Below are positions 11,501 to 26,300 of a DNA stretch of 64,000 nucleotides, piece by piece. The stretch is from Hedera helix. Its lineage: Eukaryota; Streptophyta; Magnoliopsida; Apiales; Araliaceae. The number at the start of each line of letters is the position of its first letter. Positions within the stretch are counted from its first letter, which is position 1. The stretch is taken from contig OX359287.1 in assembly GCA_947179155.2 (NCBI GenBank), positions 592,501 to 656,500 on the forward strand, written 5' to 3'. Made by a program: the position numbers and the translations under genes. The notes under the pieces were generated by a model, which did not search any database, was not told where the DNA came from, and saw nothing but the letters and a program-made list of their open reading frames with translations.

Positions 11501-12937
11501 TTTTTGCAACTTTTATATTACCTGCAAAAAACTTATACTATTGTGGGAATGAAGATATTGTAGCTTTTAGTGCATACAAAAAATTGTATTGCGATATTGT
11601 GGAATCTGTAGTTTTAGGGCGTAAAACTTAGAAGGATTATTGTAAGCCTATTATTATTGACATAGTGAAGATTTGGAATTTGGCCAGTGATTTTTTCCTT
11701 TAAGAGTTTTTCATGTTAAATCTTGTGTTGTTTTGACTCTCTTTATTTTATATTGTTTGGTTTGCGTCAACTTAATTCCCAACACATCCACAATTAGAGT
11801 CTTTGGTTAATGAACAGACAAATCTGGGAAACTCTTTTGCAACTTGAATATGACAAAATCATAATCCAAGAATGAATTTATCCTACATTTCATCCAAATA
11901 AGTAATTATGAGCTTTGAAGCAGCACTGGAGGAAATAGTCACAATAAAGCTTAATATAATTGGAAACAGTTAAATTTAAATGATTGTCATTATGCTTGTT
12001 TTGCTGTTAGCTTAATTTGGTTCAACATATAAAATTGCACAGAAACAAGATAGAAGAAACTTACAAGGGTCATGCACAAACTGCTTTTGTCCGTTGTCGT
12101 TCCACGAGGAAATAGCTAAAATGGATCTGTCACGGTTTCGACCCAACAAAGTGCATAACCACATTCAGAGTTTGTCAACTGTTGGTATTAAACTTTCACA
12201 GAATGAAATGTTGCTAAACTGTGATTGAATAATTGAAATTCACAAACAAGGCTTACTTATCACTATCAAGGAGTGCAGCTCCAGCTTCAAAATAGTCAAA
12301 AAAATCAGGAGCGATTTCCATATCATCTGCATTCCATGCACAACCTTTTTCAGCAAATTGTTAGAGTGAAAAGAGGAGAGATGAGAGTGAAATCATTCAA
12401 AAAGTTCTGCCTTCAAGTATGATAACTCGGCTAAAGTTGTGCTCATTAAACAGTTGATCCAATGCCCACTTGTAATGACCTAGAAAAGAAAGAATAGTGG
12501 TTTACTGGTGAAAGTTCGCAAAGAAACTTTATTCAAGGAAAAAAGAAGGAAGAGAACTACGAGTTGAGGGCGAATGGGGAAGCAATCCTTACGTGCAATC
12601 TTGTAGTATGCAATAATCTCTCCTGGATGTTCAGTATGCACAGGTTCATAATCCAAGTGCTGCAATGAATATGCATATATTTATATTCTAAATATCTAAA
12701 CCTCAAAAGCACATCAGTTGAGTTAAACAGAGAAAAAGAAATTTCTCATTCTCTACCAACTAAAAGCATATCGAAACTCCAAACCTTGTGCCATGTTCTT
12801 TGCACTCAAGTACCTTTAAACAAACACGAATATACAGGGTCCAAATATCAGAAATCTTTGTTTTGCCCAAATGCATACTCGGTTACATTTACTAAATTTG
12901 AAGTACAATGATTATATAACAAGTGTTTCTTCCTTAT

Positions 12938-12978
<41 letters not shown>

Positions 12979-15900
12979 TGTCAAGTTTTTGATTCAGATA
13001 TCTCCTCGAAGCATATGGCAAGGAAGGAATAGTAGGGGGCTCTGGAAATAAGAAATTGTCTAAATTGAGGTCTAGGGTTCTTTTCTGCACACTTTTGTAG
13101 TTATTGATTGACAAATCTTTGTCAGGCTCTTTTCTTCCTTCAGTAATTTTAGGAAAGCTTTGGGTTGGGTACACTTAAGATGATTTTATACATTTTAACT
13201 ACCCAAATAATCACCCTGTTAAGGTATTTTTTATGTGCTAATTTTTATCTTTCAATCAGAGATATTTGCAGGTGAAGGTGAAGGTGAAGGTACAGGAATT
13301 CCATAGAACTAGCAGCTAATGAGACAACTTGTTTATCTATGCTAAAGGAAGTGGCACCTCAGATACAACTAGCCCATCTTCTCTTAAACAGGATTGGATG
13401 AGTAAATTATTGCAAGAAAGAAAAGTAAAGTAGCACTTGAAAATCCAAGCAATGAATGGCTGAGCTGATACAAAAAGGCCAAACACAATTCTCATTATCA
13501 GCAGGTTACAAAAAAAATAAAAAATTTGTTACTAAGAAGATACCTGCATGTACGTTAGCTGATCATAACTCATAGCCTTCCTTCTAACATCAAGATTGGA
13601 TCCATCCTTTCAAGAAGAAAAGGAAGGTCCAAAATTTAGTTGCCATCAACCTCAGTCTCAATGTATAAATATCGTCCATATAGAGGAGACAAACTAATTT
13701 AGATGAGTACCTGGGATACAAAAAGTGGATACTTTGATGCAACAGATCTTTGGTATCTGGAAAAGTTGAAGTATCATGAAGGCAGTGAGTCAGCACAATT
13801 TATGAACTTAACAAAAAGCGTAATATAGGAACTGCAAAAGACTTACTTTAGGATAGATTTAATAGTCCTTTCTAGATAATCAGCACGATTACAAGCCATA
13901 ACCACAACTGCTGCCACTGGCACCTAATAAATAAAGTTGACCCATGAAATGATTAAAATGACAGTGCAGAAGCACAGAATATGGGATAATAATGTATATA
14001 CAAGTATCAAAATCTCTCTAAATCATCTCAACCTGCACTTCCCCAATCATCTTTCTAAGCCCCTTCCCTGCAACAAAAAAAATAACTATCAAATTTCACA
14101 TGCATTATGCATGTATATAAAGTATAAACACTTCTCTGTATGTTGGGAGTAGAAATGTGTGTTCGAAGAGAACAAGTCAAAAGAGATTTGCACAGAAGTC
14201 CTACATACAAAACACTGCCGCAATTCTAATAGATATTGGAGCTATCATAGAAATGCAATCAATGTTTCCACTTCCTCCTAGGAGAAATCAGTCAAAAGAA
14301 TTCCTAAGAAAAGACTACAAATATGAATCTACGATAATGGCTGAGAATGGTATAATGAAGGTTTTTTTAAGCTCTATAATGCTTGAAATGAATTTGTTAT
14401 GATTTATAAGTTTGTTTTTTTGGTAATTTTTCATGTATAATTAAGAATATTTACATAAAGTATATGCTTTATACAGTATAATTCATTACTTATCAATGGA
14501 AAGGTATATACAAATATACAATAATTAATTAATTAAAACCACCTAGGAAAACACTTAGCAGTGTCTAGGCGGCCTAGACACTAGCGCCACCCCCCCCCCC
14601 CCCCCCCGGGGGCACCACCTAGGGGCCACTTTAAAACACTGAACGTAACAATATTGATTTAAAACTAAGGAAAATCATCTGCTAGGATTTTCGCCATAGA
14701 TTTTTGAGATTTGTCTAACAACCATCTATTTATTTTTATCTTCTAAGAGACAAACACATCTGATCCACAGAAGGAGCACTGATTGGAGCATGCAGGTGTC
14801 AAACAAAAAGAACAGCACAGACATTTAGAAATCTGAGGATATATGATTCCTAGCCTTCTCATTTTGAATTCACCTCTGTAGCAACTTGATGATATCAAGA
14901 CTCCTTGTAGAAGACCCATTTACCTTTCCTTCAAATGGCAAGTAATTTTATACAAGACTGAGTTCAGGGGCAGAGATACCTACACTATAGAGTGGAGGAC
15001 CATTGTCCCTCCAACATTTTTTCAAACCCCTACTTTTAATTGTAAATTTTCAAAATGATACCCCCAAAATTTTAAAAATATGATACCTCTTAGTCATAAT
15101 TTAGTCAAAATAAATAGTATAACTTATAAAATCGTCAAAAATAATAAAAACAAATTTTCCACACAAAAAATGCCTAATTTAAATTTATGTTAATGCCAGA
15201 ATTCTCAAGGGTCCCTCATTTTAAAAAGTCTGGCTCTCTCAAACCTTTGGATCAAAGAAAATAAAATATAGAACCAGTAATACTAGGGCAGGAGCTGTTT
15301 TATTAACCATAAATATTAAAGTTCAGCAGTTCACTGACCTTATATAGAATTACATGTTCCTATACCCACTAAACAGGCAGGGGAGGTAGATTGTACAAAG
15401 TCAATCATAGAAAAGCACCAACAGTAGAAGTTCAATAATTGTAGTTAATAGGAATATCAAACAGCCGAACGACAATTTGAACTCAAGAGAATGCTGCAAT
15501 ATCACCTAGTCTCCGTCAACTTAAAATGCACCCATGGATTACTAATCCATATCAATCCATCCAAACCCATGTTCAACCTTCCATTCTCAGGGAAACTAAA
15601 ATGTAGCCTTCCACAGTTCCACTATAGCTTTTTGGACAACTGAAAATAGATTACATATAAGAGTAAAAGGAAATAGAAAAGAAGTAAGAATGATCATGTA
15701 CGACAATCTTTTGCGATAAGTGGTAGCTGTTCCAGTACACAAACAAGGTGGGTTGGGGTATCTCCTTTTCAACCAGAGTTCTTCTGGCTTACACACATTC
15801 ATCAAGACGGCAACAAGGATAATATCCCCTAATATATGACTGATCTTTTAGAAGTTTTAAAGGTCCAAGAAAACATTTCAATCTTAACCTAAAATTCCCT

Positions 15901-18900
15901 TCATCTCCTACAACTTTTATCAAATAGCCCAAGACATTTTTGGCAGCATTTACTTGTGTGGAGCTTTAATCTGAAAAGATAACAACATTTGGAAGATGTA
16001 CAAGTTAACTAAAGCACACGAAAGCGTTTTACAACTATAGAAAGTACATTTACTGAAGGTATTCCAGTATATGACATCCTTACCAAATAAACATTCACAG
16101 ATGGACTTGTTAAAAATCTCAAAAAACATATGGGAAAAGTTGCATTACAGATGGGACTTACTTTCAAGATCCTGAACAAGAGCCCTCAATTGTCTGCACT
16201 TCTCGTCCTGACGTTTTTTTTCTTCTGAAATAACAAGGCCTTAGTTGTGAATGGCAGATAACTACTTATTTTCACCAAGAAATGAAAGCAAAATTTTAAT
16301 AATAAAATAAAAATAATTGAATGCTAACGTGTTTTGGGTCAGCAACAGATGTCAATATTGGGAGAAAAAGACAAGGGGATGCAAATTTGTAAAAAAGAGA
16401 TCCAATTTTTCTCCCAATTCAGGGAAAAAAAGCTTAAACGATGCCTTTCAGTTTTCTCTGATTTTTTAATAAGAAAATAATTCTATCAGAAGCTCATGAA
16501 GGTGGCAACAAACCCAAGCACACATGCAATAACAAAGCATAAGAGAAAAAGAAGGCACATCTACGCCCCAGACAAAACCACGTCTTTGCAAGGAACCTCC
16601 AAAGGATACCAACACTAAGTTCCTATGCAAACTCTCCCAAAAAGTCAACAAAATGCACAATAGAAACCAGGAACACCTAATTGTGCCAAAGCAAAGGAGG
16701 TTCAGGAAAAGAAAATGGATGTGGGACAACGGCCTCACTCTCCCTTCACAACGGCGCCTCTTTTGTTCCTTCCACATTGTCCATTAAACATTGTGAGGCA
16801 CTAAATATCACTGCCTAACCCTCCGGCTATGAAGCACATACTTTTCGGTTATCAACGTATCCATATCAGATGTGTCAAACACCGACACTAAGCGGATACT
16901 GAAAGTAGTATGCACACAAGCCAATCATATTTGATATGATGTAGTATGTACTTTGTAATTTTATTTATTTATTAATAAAAGTTTATTTATACAAAGGCAT
17001 TTTCTTTATCCATATTTAATAGATGATATTAATTGTGATAAACCCATAGTTGTAGAGCAATACTTTTAGAATCATGATGATGATCATGCTAATGAGATCT
17101 AAATTCAAGATAACTCAAAACTAAAATTGTTTCTAATCGTGGGATCACTAAAATGGGAATTAGTGAATTCGAATAGATTAGTACATACTATACTTGCTCT
17201 TGTGAAAATGATGATTGATCTCATAATCATTTGAGTGTAGACACTAAAGAAAGTATACAGGTGCTTATTAGAGAATAAGTTCACTGAACGTGACTCGCTC
17301 AATGAATACCTAATGGAGTCTTCCTTACCTATCAATAAGAGTTCCTTTTGTGATAATAGTACAAGTAATCATTGGACTTGAGATCATCATAGTATCTTGT
17401 GTATGATGAATTATATTTTGACATATTCCTTAAAACATTTAGGATGTATCAAATGGTATGATCGGATATAATAAGTCATACATGGAGATAGATGAATGAT
17501 CAACAAAGAATCTACCACTTCCAGTAAAAGAAGAGAATATCCTATGCGGTTCGATAAATGATAACTTAGTAGTCCTTGGCCAAGGCATAATGGAAATTAG
17601 AAAGTAACTTCTAATTTACATTAATTAGAGTTATTCATTTGAGAATCGAAATGCATATAATTAAATAAAATAAGACATGATAGTTATATTATATTTTATA
17701 TTTGATTGGGACGTTGTGAGGTAAAATGATTGAATTGTACAGTAATTATTCGCTGAATAAGTTCTTTTGAGATTAAATGTTAAAATCTATATTATCTGGA
17801 AAGTCGTTAATCGCTAAAGGGGCTTACCCTTATTATGGAATAAATATTATTTATATAAATAAATTAAATAGTTTAATTTATTTATATAAATAAGATTAGA
17901 ATAGTTCTAATTAATATATTCTATAACCGGTTTAATATGGAGAACCTAAAGGGTCACACCGCAAAAGAAAAATAATTATTTATGAAGTAAATGACATAAT
18001 TGTAATAATGAATTATGTATATTTAATTTATACTATGGGGATAGAATAAATTAAGTAGTTTAATATTTATTATTTAGTATTTTGGAAATACTAATTATAA
18101 ATTAATAAGAGGAGTCTTATTATTATTATTACTATTATCATTATTATTTAGTTCCTAAATGGTTTAGGAATTAATTAATAAGAGTACTCTCATAATTGAT
18201 AATTAAGTTCCTAAATAGTTCAGGAATTATAATTAATATATTAAATTAATTAAGTTCCTAATTAGATTAGGAGTTTAATTAAAAACCTTATTCCTAAAAG
18301 TGTTGGGAGGATTTACTAAATCTATAAATAAGAGAAGTTTTATTATGAATTTAGGTTACACACATACACTTTCAAAAGTTTTGGAAGAGTACTCACACAT
18401 TCTCTAGAGAGAGAAAACTAGGGTTTGTCATCACTCACATCTTAAATTATTATTATTCCTTGGTGGATCACCTCCAGAGGCCAAACACTTGGGTGGCTAA
18501 CATTGATCATTAGAATCCAATCAGTGAAATTCAAGGAGAACGTGAAGAACTTAGAGTTGAACTTGTACCCGTTGAAGCTTTGAGTTCTACAAGGGTATAT
18601 CTCTAACTTCTTCTTTATTAATTAATAGTTGATCATAAAGGTCGATCCTAGATTATGGTTTGTAAATTTTTAAAATTTGATTTTACCATACTTCCCCTAT
18701 TTTATGCAATTTGATTGTATGTCTATGAATTTTTACAAACTAACAGTGGCATCAAGAGCCAAACTTTATGCGAACTATTAATTGTTTTGATTCCATATGT
18801 GTATGGGTATATGTTTAGAATAATTTATTGGGCATAATTTGTTGTATAAAATTATTATTTTTAATACCGAAATTGGTTAATTACCGAATTTTAAAAAATC

Positions 18901-19464
18901 GGTAAAGCAATTTGGACTTGCACTGGACCGAAAAGCAAGCTTTTTCGGATTGTTAAAGCTTCCGGGTTTTGGTAAATTCAAAAGCTTGTCCCAGTTTCGG
19001 ATGTATATATATATATATATAGATGCAATTTCGGCAAGGCATTATAACATGCTTGGCTTTCGGATATTATGTATATATATATATATATGCAATTTCGGCA
19101 ATTAGTAACAAAAGGTAGCAGTGCACTTTTCGGATTGTTGATATATATTATATAGTGAAGCCTTTTTCGGTAAAGTTAATAACAAAGCATGCATTGTTTC
19201 AGTTGGTATATATATATATATAACATGTCCCCAAATGAGTGTCATGGGTGAATATCAAAGCAGCAGCATGGATTCGATATATATATATATAAAGCCACGG
19301 CGTGTGATAAGAAACAAAGCAACAAAGCTACCTTTTGGATTTATATATTACCCATACCCAGCCACTTGGTTTATATATATGTGTGTGATTACCGATTGAA
19401 AGGTTACAGCATGTTTCAGTAAAGCATGAAAAGAAAATAAAAGTTGCTGCCCTTTTCCGGTTTT

Positions 19465-19503
<39 letters not shown>

Positions 19504-20247
19504 TACCCAAACAGTTTGGTAATTTTGTACAGATTTTAAAATTTCAAAATAACAGTTTATTTTGGGTAATTTTAAAATAATAAAAATAAATAGTTTATTT
19601 TTAAATAATTTTATAATTAAAATAAAAGATTTATTTTAAATATGAAATTGAATTTCATGCAACTTTAATTGCCCATTAAATGATACCAATACATATATGG
19701 AATGATTTATTTTATTCATACGATGAATATTATTTATTGATATATATGATAATAAATGAGATTGATTATGGACTATTAACCAATATGATTAGACTTATTT
19801 TTAATTGAATGCATGAATGAATGGCTTTTATAAATGAGGTTTGCGTATCTCGTCTTTCTAATTTTTCTTATGTATAATTTTATCTCCCTCTTATGTACTT
19901 CCCCTTGACTGTTGATCAAGATTTCTATTTATTATAAATAATTTGTAATAGGATTAGTTAAAATTATTTTGAAGAATTGAAGCAAAGAAGCAAAGAAGCA
20001 ATGAGCGCATGAAGACCCATTTGTAGTGAAGCCCGGATTTAAATGTAATAGTTACATTTAATTTAATTTATTTTTGCACCCTATGTTTGACCTTTTGGTT
20101 CACTTAATGGCTCTAGTGAACCAAATTAGAATAAAAGACTGTAATCAATCCAAGTAGAATATAGTATTCTATATGTGCATACTTAATATATATTTATTAT
20201 ATGTTATCCAAACATGCTTCGCATGTTAAATAATATGACACGTATTT

Positions 20248-20305
<58 letters not shown>

Positions 20306-23300
20306 CGCGCATGCACGCTACACAAGATGAGACAATTAATATTAACAAACCCCTCATAATATAGAATAAATATTATTTATATAATGAATTAAAAGGTTTA
20401 ATTCATGAATTAAAAGAGTTTAATTCAATTAAATAAAATTAGAATTGTTCTAATTTATTTATTCTATTACTAATAATTTTAAGTTGTAACGTTCAAAAAT
20501 ATTAATAAAATATCAAACGTCGCCTTCTAGCATGATAAAACGATAGAGCATCAAATAGTCAATATACGTTTGTTGTGTACACACAATGCTTATGTCGATT
20601 ATTTTAGATGTTTAATCACATTTGATACTTATAAAGGAATTGAACATTACTGTTTTGTTGTGCACACACAAGGACAGTCTTTTTCTCTTTATTTATATGA
20701 AAGTGCTAAGTCGGACTTAACTTAGATATTTTTTATTTGAATGTACACACACATGATCATAATAATCTAAGAGGCAAAATACAAAGAAGTTATATGTTAA
20801 TATAATTGACAAGGAGTTGTCTACCTATTAAATAAACTATAGTTTGTTGTGCACACATAAGGCTATACTTATGCCGATGGGATCCTTTTCTCACTAGCAA
20901 ATTTTTAACTAGATTTGTCGAACTATATAAAGAGAGTAATATAGTTTGATAAAAATAGTGAGAGACACCATAAAGACCTAATTAACTTGGTGATTAATAA
21001 AATGAATACATGTTAATGTTGTTATTAATTCACTTAAAGAATATAACTATATTTAATTCGCTAACACTGCATAGCATATTAGATGCTAACAATTTAATCG
21101 AACTAAATTGTTCGGATTGATTAAACAAATTTGACAATAGTTCTCAATGCTAAAAAGCTAGCAAAATGTCTATTCCTGCAAACGTTGCAGATTAAGCCGA
21201 TGAGAAATAGATTGCTATTTTAAAAAATGACAAGATGATGCAAAGGTGGCTCAATGCATCATGCTCGCATCCATAAGTATCGAGTTACAGCGTCAACACG
21301 AGAAAATGAATGCACCTACTATATTGATGCACATTCAATAATTGTATGGTGAGTAAAGTAGGTTAACTAGATATAAAATATCTAAAGAGCTCTTCCGATC
21401 TATAATAACTAATGGCACTACAGTACAGGCACATGTTCTAATGATGATCAATTCGATTGATCAATTAAGACAACAGGTTTTGTCAATGATGGAGAGTTGA
21501 GCCAAGATTCGATCTTGTAGTCACTCACTGACTCCTATTCACAATATATTGTGAACTTCAAACATTATTAAGCTAGATGTCAGTTTAACTGATTTGCTTA
21601 ATATGTTAATGACTGTTGAGAGTCATTTTCCTTCGAAGAAAAACTAGGTCTTACTCGTAAATGAATCTTCTAAGTTGAAGAAGATGACCAAAGGTATTTC
21701 TGAGGAGTCAGAAAAGATAGAAGACAATAGAAAGGCTAAGCAAAGGATATAAATAAAAGTGATCCTGAAGGCAAAGGAGTTTGCTTTCATGGCGATAAGC
21801 TAGGATACTGGAAGAGGAACTGAAAGGAGTTTCTTGCAGTAGTTTAGTAGAAGAAGCTTAGTGAAACTTCAACTGCAGATATAGATTTGTTCATAATGAA
21901 ATAGAACTTTCTATAAGTCAAGTTTTACTTGGGTATTAGATATCGGCTGATGGTCTCAAATATGCAAGCCGTTGCAGAGACTAGGCAGAAGTAAAAGGCT
22001 GAAATAAAGACAAATAATCATGTACGTGGAGAATGAAGCAAAAGGTTGCTACATTAATCATAGGAACTTACAGTTTAGCATTTACCTACGAGTAAGTCTA
22101 TTTAGTTAGTAAGATGTTACTATGTTGATTACTTAATGGACTTTGTAAACTTGACTTACATGAAAATATTTCAAAATTGAACAAACTAAAAGAAAATAGA
22201 TGATATGAATCATACCTTCGTACAACACTATTAACTCGGTCATGTTAATGAAACAAGACTAAACAAGTTGTATAAAGATTAGCTTTTAGAGCCTTTTTAT
22301 TATGAATCAAATATAACTTGTGAATCTTGTATCATAGACAATGACTAAACCTCCATTTAGTGGACATGGAGAGAGAGTTGCAGAGTTGTTAGAGATAGTA
22401 CACACAATAGTGTATGGGACCTATGACGACACTTGCAAAAGGAGGGTATACATTCATTACTTTTACTGACGATTCTAGATTTTGATATATGTATTTGATG
22501 AAATACAAATCCAAATCATTTGAAACGTTCAAAAAAGTCAAAAGTGAAGTATAGAAACTAAAGGCCAAAAGTATTAAAGTTCTTCGATTAGATCGAGAAG
22601 GGAATACTCAAGCAATAACTTTGTAGATCATCTCAAGCGAAATGATATTTTCACACAATGGACATGGTGATGATCCATGGTGAGTTATACCAATCTTCCA
22701 GTATCCTTCTAGGGTTATACCTTAGAAACGACTGCAAATCTACTAAACAAGGTACTTTCAAATTTCGTCTTTAAGACTTCATATGAGTTATGGATAAGGA
22801 GGAAACCAAGTGTTAAGTATATTAAGATTTGGATTGTCTAGCTTATGTCAAAAGGTTTGACAGTGATAAGCTTGGGACAAGATCTGATAAGTGTAAACTT
22901 GTAGGATATCCTAAAGAAAGTTTAGGGTATCACTTCTATAATCCGACTAATTAAAAGGTGTTTATTGAAACATGCTGCCTTCTAGGAAAATGAGTTTTTC
23001 TATAAAGGGTTGGTGGGAGTAAAATAGATCTTGAAGAAGTTCAAGAACCACAAAACACTATAGATCAAGTGAAGGAATATGTACAAGTAGATAAACCTAT
23101 TGTACCACAACTAAGTCGTCAATCTGGTTTAGTACCGAAGATACCTGAATGGTATGGATTCATTATAGATGATGATGATGAGGTACGCATCATAGTGGAT
23201 GATGATCTAGTTATATACGATGAGGTATGAGTATTAGATACTCAATAGAAATGACTGATGATTATAAAATCCGAAATAGGTCTTTGGAGAAAGACTAAAA

Positions 23301-26300
23301 CAGATGGCAAGGTGGAGACTTATAAGACCTAACTAGTGGTAAAAAGATTTCAAACAAAGTCAATGAGTTGACTAAAATGAAACTTTTCACTAGTGAGAAT
23401 GCATATATTAATTCGGATTTTACTTGCAGTTGTAGCTTACTATACAAAAGGATGAATGTATGATACAACCAAGAGGATTTGTCTCCATATAGATGGAGTA
23501 AATCAAGTATGAAAGCTACAACGATCCAATTATGGATTAAAGCAAATTTCTCAAAGATGAAACATCTATTTTGATGAGACAATCAAAGGAGTTTGATTTT
23601 ATCAAAGACGATGATGAATAAGTGTGTACAAAGGTTAGTTGGAGCACTGTGATATTCCTAGTATTATATGTTGATATACTACCTATAAGGAATGACATAC
23701 CGATGCTACAATCAGTAAAGATGTGATTGTCTAAAAACTTCTCCTTCAAGGACTTGGGAGAAGCATCCTAACATTCTATTCAGGATAAAGGTCTATAAAG
23801 ATAGATTGTAAATGATGTTTGGCATGACCCAAGGAACGTACATTGATTCATTGATATGTACTAGACCTGACATTGCTTATGTATGATAAGCAGATATCAG
23901 TTCAATTCTGGAGAAGAATATTAGAAAAGAGTTTCTAATGATGAGTCTGATATAAAACTAGAGGACTTAACAGACTCAAGTTTTTTCAAACTGACCAAAA
24001 TAACAGCATATCCGTTTCAGGTTATATGATTACCTTGAACAGTAGTACAGTGAATTGGAAAAGTTCCAAACAGCAAAGAGTTGTTAATTTAGTGACAAAG
24101 ACATAGTAATAACTATAAGTGAAGCTGCAAAGATGATTGTTTGGATCAACAAGTTCTCATTACAGAACTTATAATGGTTCTTAGCATTAAAGAAGTTTAA
24201 TTCGCTATAGAACCTAGGTCTCATTTGAAATCCAAACATGTATTGCAGCACTTTCGTATGATTAAAGAAATCATTGAAAGAGGAGATGTCACCTTAGAGC
24301 GTGTCGACTCTCTTGACAACATAGCAAATCCATTTACTAAAGTATTAACTCAAAAGCAGTTTGATCGTCACTTAGAGAAAGATGGGTATTAGATGTCATG
24401 GCAATTGGCTTTAGTGCAAGTGGAAGATTGAAAGTAATATGCACACAAGCCAATCATATTTGATATGATGTGGCATGTACTTTGTAATCTTATTCATTTA
24501 AACGAAGACATTTTCTTTATCCATAATTAATAAATGATATTAATTGTGATAAATCCATAGTTGTTGAGCAATACTTTTAGAATCATGATGATGATCATGC
24601 TAATGAGATCTAAATTCAAAATAGTTGAAAACTAAAATTGTTCCTAATCGTGGGATCACTAAAATAGGGATTAGTGAATCCGGATAGATTAGTACAAACT
24701 ATGCTTACTCTTATGAAGATGATGATTGATCTCATAATCATTTGTGTGTAGATACTAAAGAAAGTATGTAGGTGCTTATTAGAGAATAAGTTCACTGAAC
24801 GTGACTAATGGAGTCTTACTTGTCTGTCAATAGGAGTTCCTTTTGTGATAGTAGTACAAGTGATCATTGGACTTGAGATCATCATAGTATCTTGTATATA
24901 ATGAATTATATTTTGACATATTCCTTAAAACATTTAGGGTGTATCAAATGGTATGATCGGATATAATAAGTCATACATGGAGATAGGTGAATGATCAACA
25001 AAGAATCTACCACTTCTAGTAAAAGAAGAGAATATCCTATGATAACTCAGTAGTCCTTGGCCAAGGCATAATAGAAATTAGAAAGTAGTTTCTAATTTAC
25101 AGTAATTAGAGTAATTCATTAGAGGATCGAAATGCATATAATCAAATAAAATAAGACTTGACAGTTATATCTAATCTCATATTTGATTGGGACGTTATGA
25201 GGTAGAAGGATTGAATTGTACGGTAACTATTCGCTGAATAAGTTCTTTTTGTGATTAAATGTTGAAATCTATATGATCTGGAAAGTCGTTAATCAATAAG
25301 GGGGCTTACCCTTATTATGGAAAAATATTATTTATTTAAATAAATTAAATAGTTTAATTTATTTATCACCCACTTCTTGAATTATTATTATTCCTTGGTG
25401 GATCACCTCTAGAGGCCAAACACTTGGGTGCTTAGCGTTGATCATTGAAATCCAATCGGTGAAATTCAAGAAAAACGTGAAGAACTTGGAGTTGAACTTG
25501 TACCCGTTAAAGCTTTGAGTTCTACAAAGGTATATCTCTAACTTCTTTATTAATTAATAGTTGTATATAAATGTCGATTCTGGATTATGGTTTGTAAATT
25601 TTTAAAATTTAATTTTACCATGCTTCCGCTATTTTATGCAATTTGATTGTATGTCTATGAATTTTTACAAACCAACAAATACTTATGAATACGTATCACC
25701 TACTCTATCTAGCATTTTTTAAAACACTGCTCAAAAGAGACTGATTGAAAAATACACAAACCTTGTAGGGCCACAATTTGTTCTTGTTGCACGCTTATTT
25801 GATTAATTAGTAACTGCATCTGACTTGTACAATGATTTTCTGCTTCCACCTGTTTAATCCAATGTGCAACTCTATGCTAAGTACCACATAAAAAGGTACA
25901 TCTACTAATGGTAAAAGTTTGAAGACAAATAAATCCCATGAAACTAACAAGCTCTTAAGCAAAAAATTAGGTTTATGTTTTGCAGATAATTATAAGCCTT
26001 AAATTTAATCAACTAAAAAATCCATTAAAAGAGAGCATGTCAACTTAATCAACTCAACAATGCCTTTTATCCCACCCTAGTTGGGGTAAACTGTAAATGA
26101 AACACATGAAAAAGTTGGAAAGACCATAAGGCCATAAATAAATAAAGAGAAAAGAAGAAAAATAATAAAAATAATAAACAAAACAATAAAACTAAAAGAC
26201 ATAAGAAAACAACAGAAGTACAGTAAGAGGATAGAATGCAAGAAAAAGCGGAAACAAAAACAAAAACAAAAGTAAAAAAGGTGGGGGTAAAAAGAAAAAC

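Larger units (their letters stand above)
16900..25677 (+). mobile_element. Degenerate Copia LTR retrotransposon in CGL1 intron 3
   Basis: An 8.8-kb element, antisense to CGL1. It has direct LTRs (16900-18745 and 24429-25677), each starting TGAAAGTA and ending AACA. The flanks gatac and aatac agree at four of five bases. A primer-binding site TGGCATCAAGAGCC (tRNA-iMet type) follows the 5' LTR. The internal order is leader, gag, integrase, reverse transcriptase, RNase H, which is the Copia order. All coding parts have frameshifts and stops. It accounts for nearly all of intron 3, the largest intron of the host gene. Confidence 0.88.
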
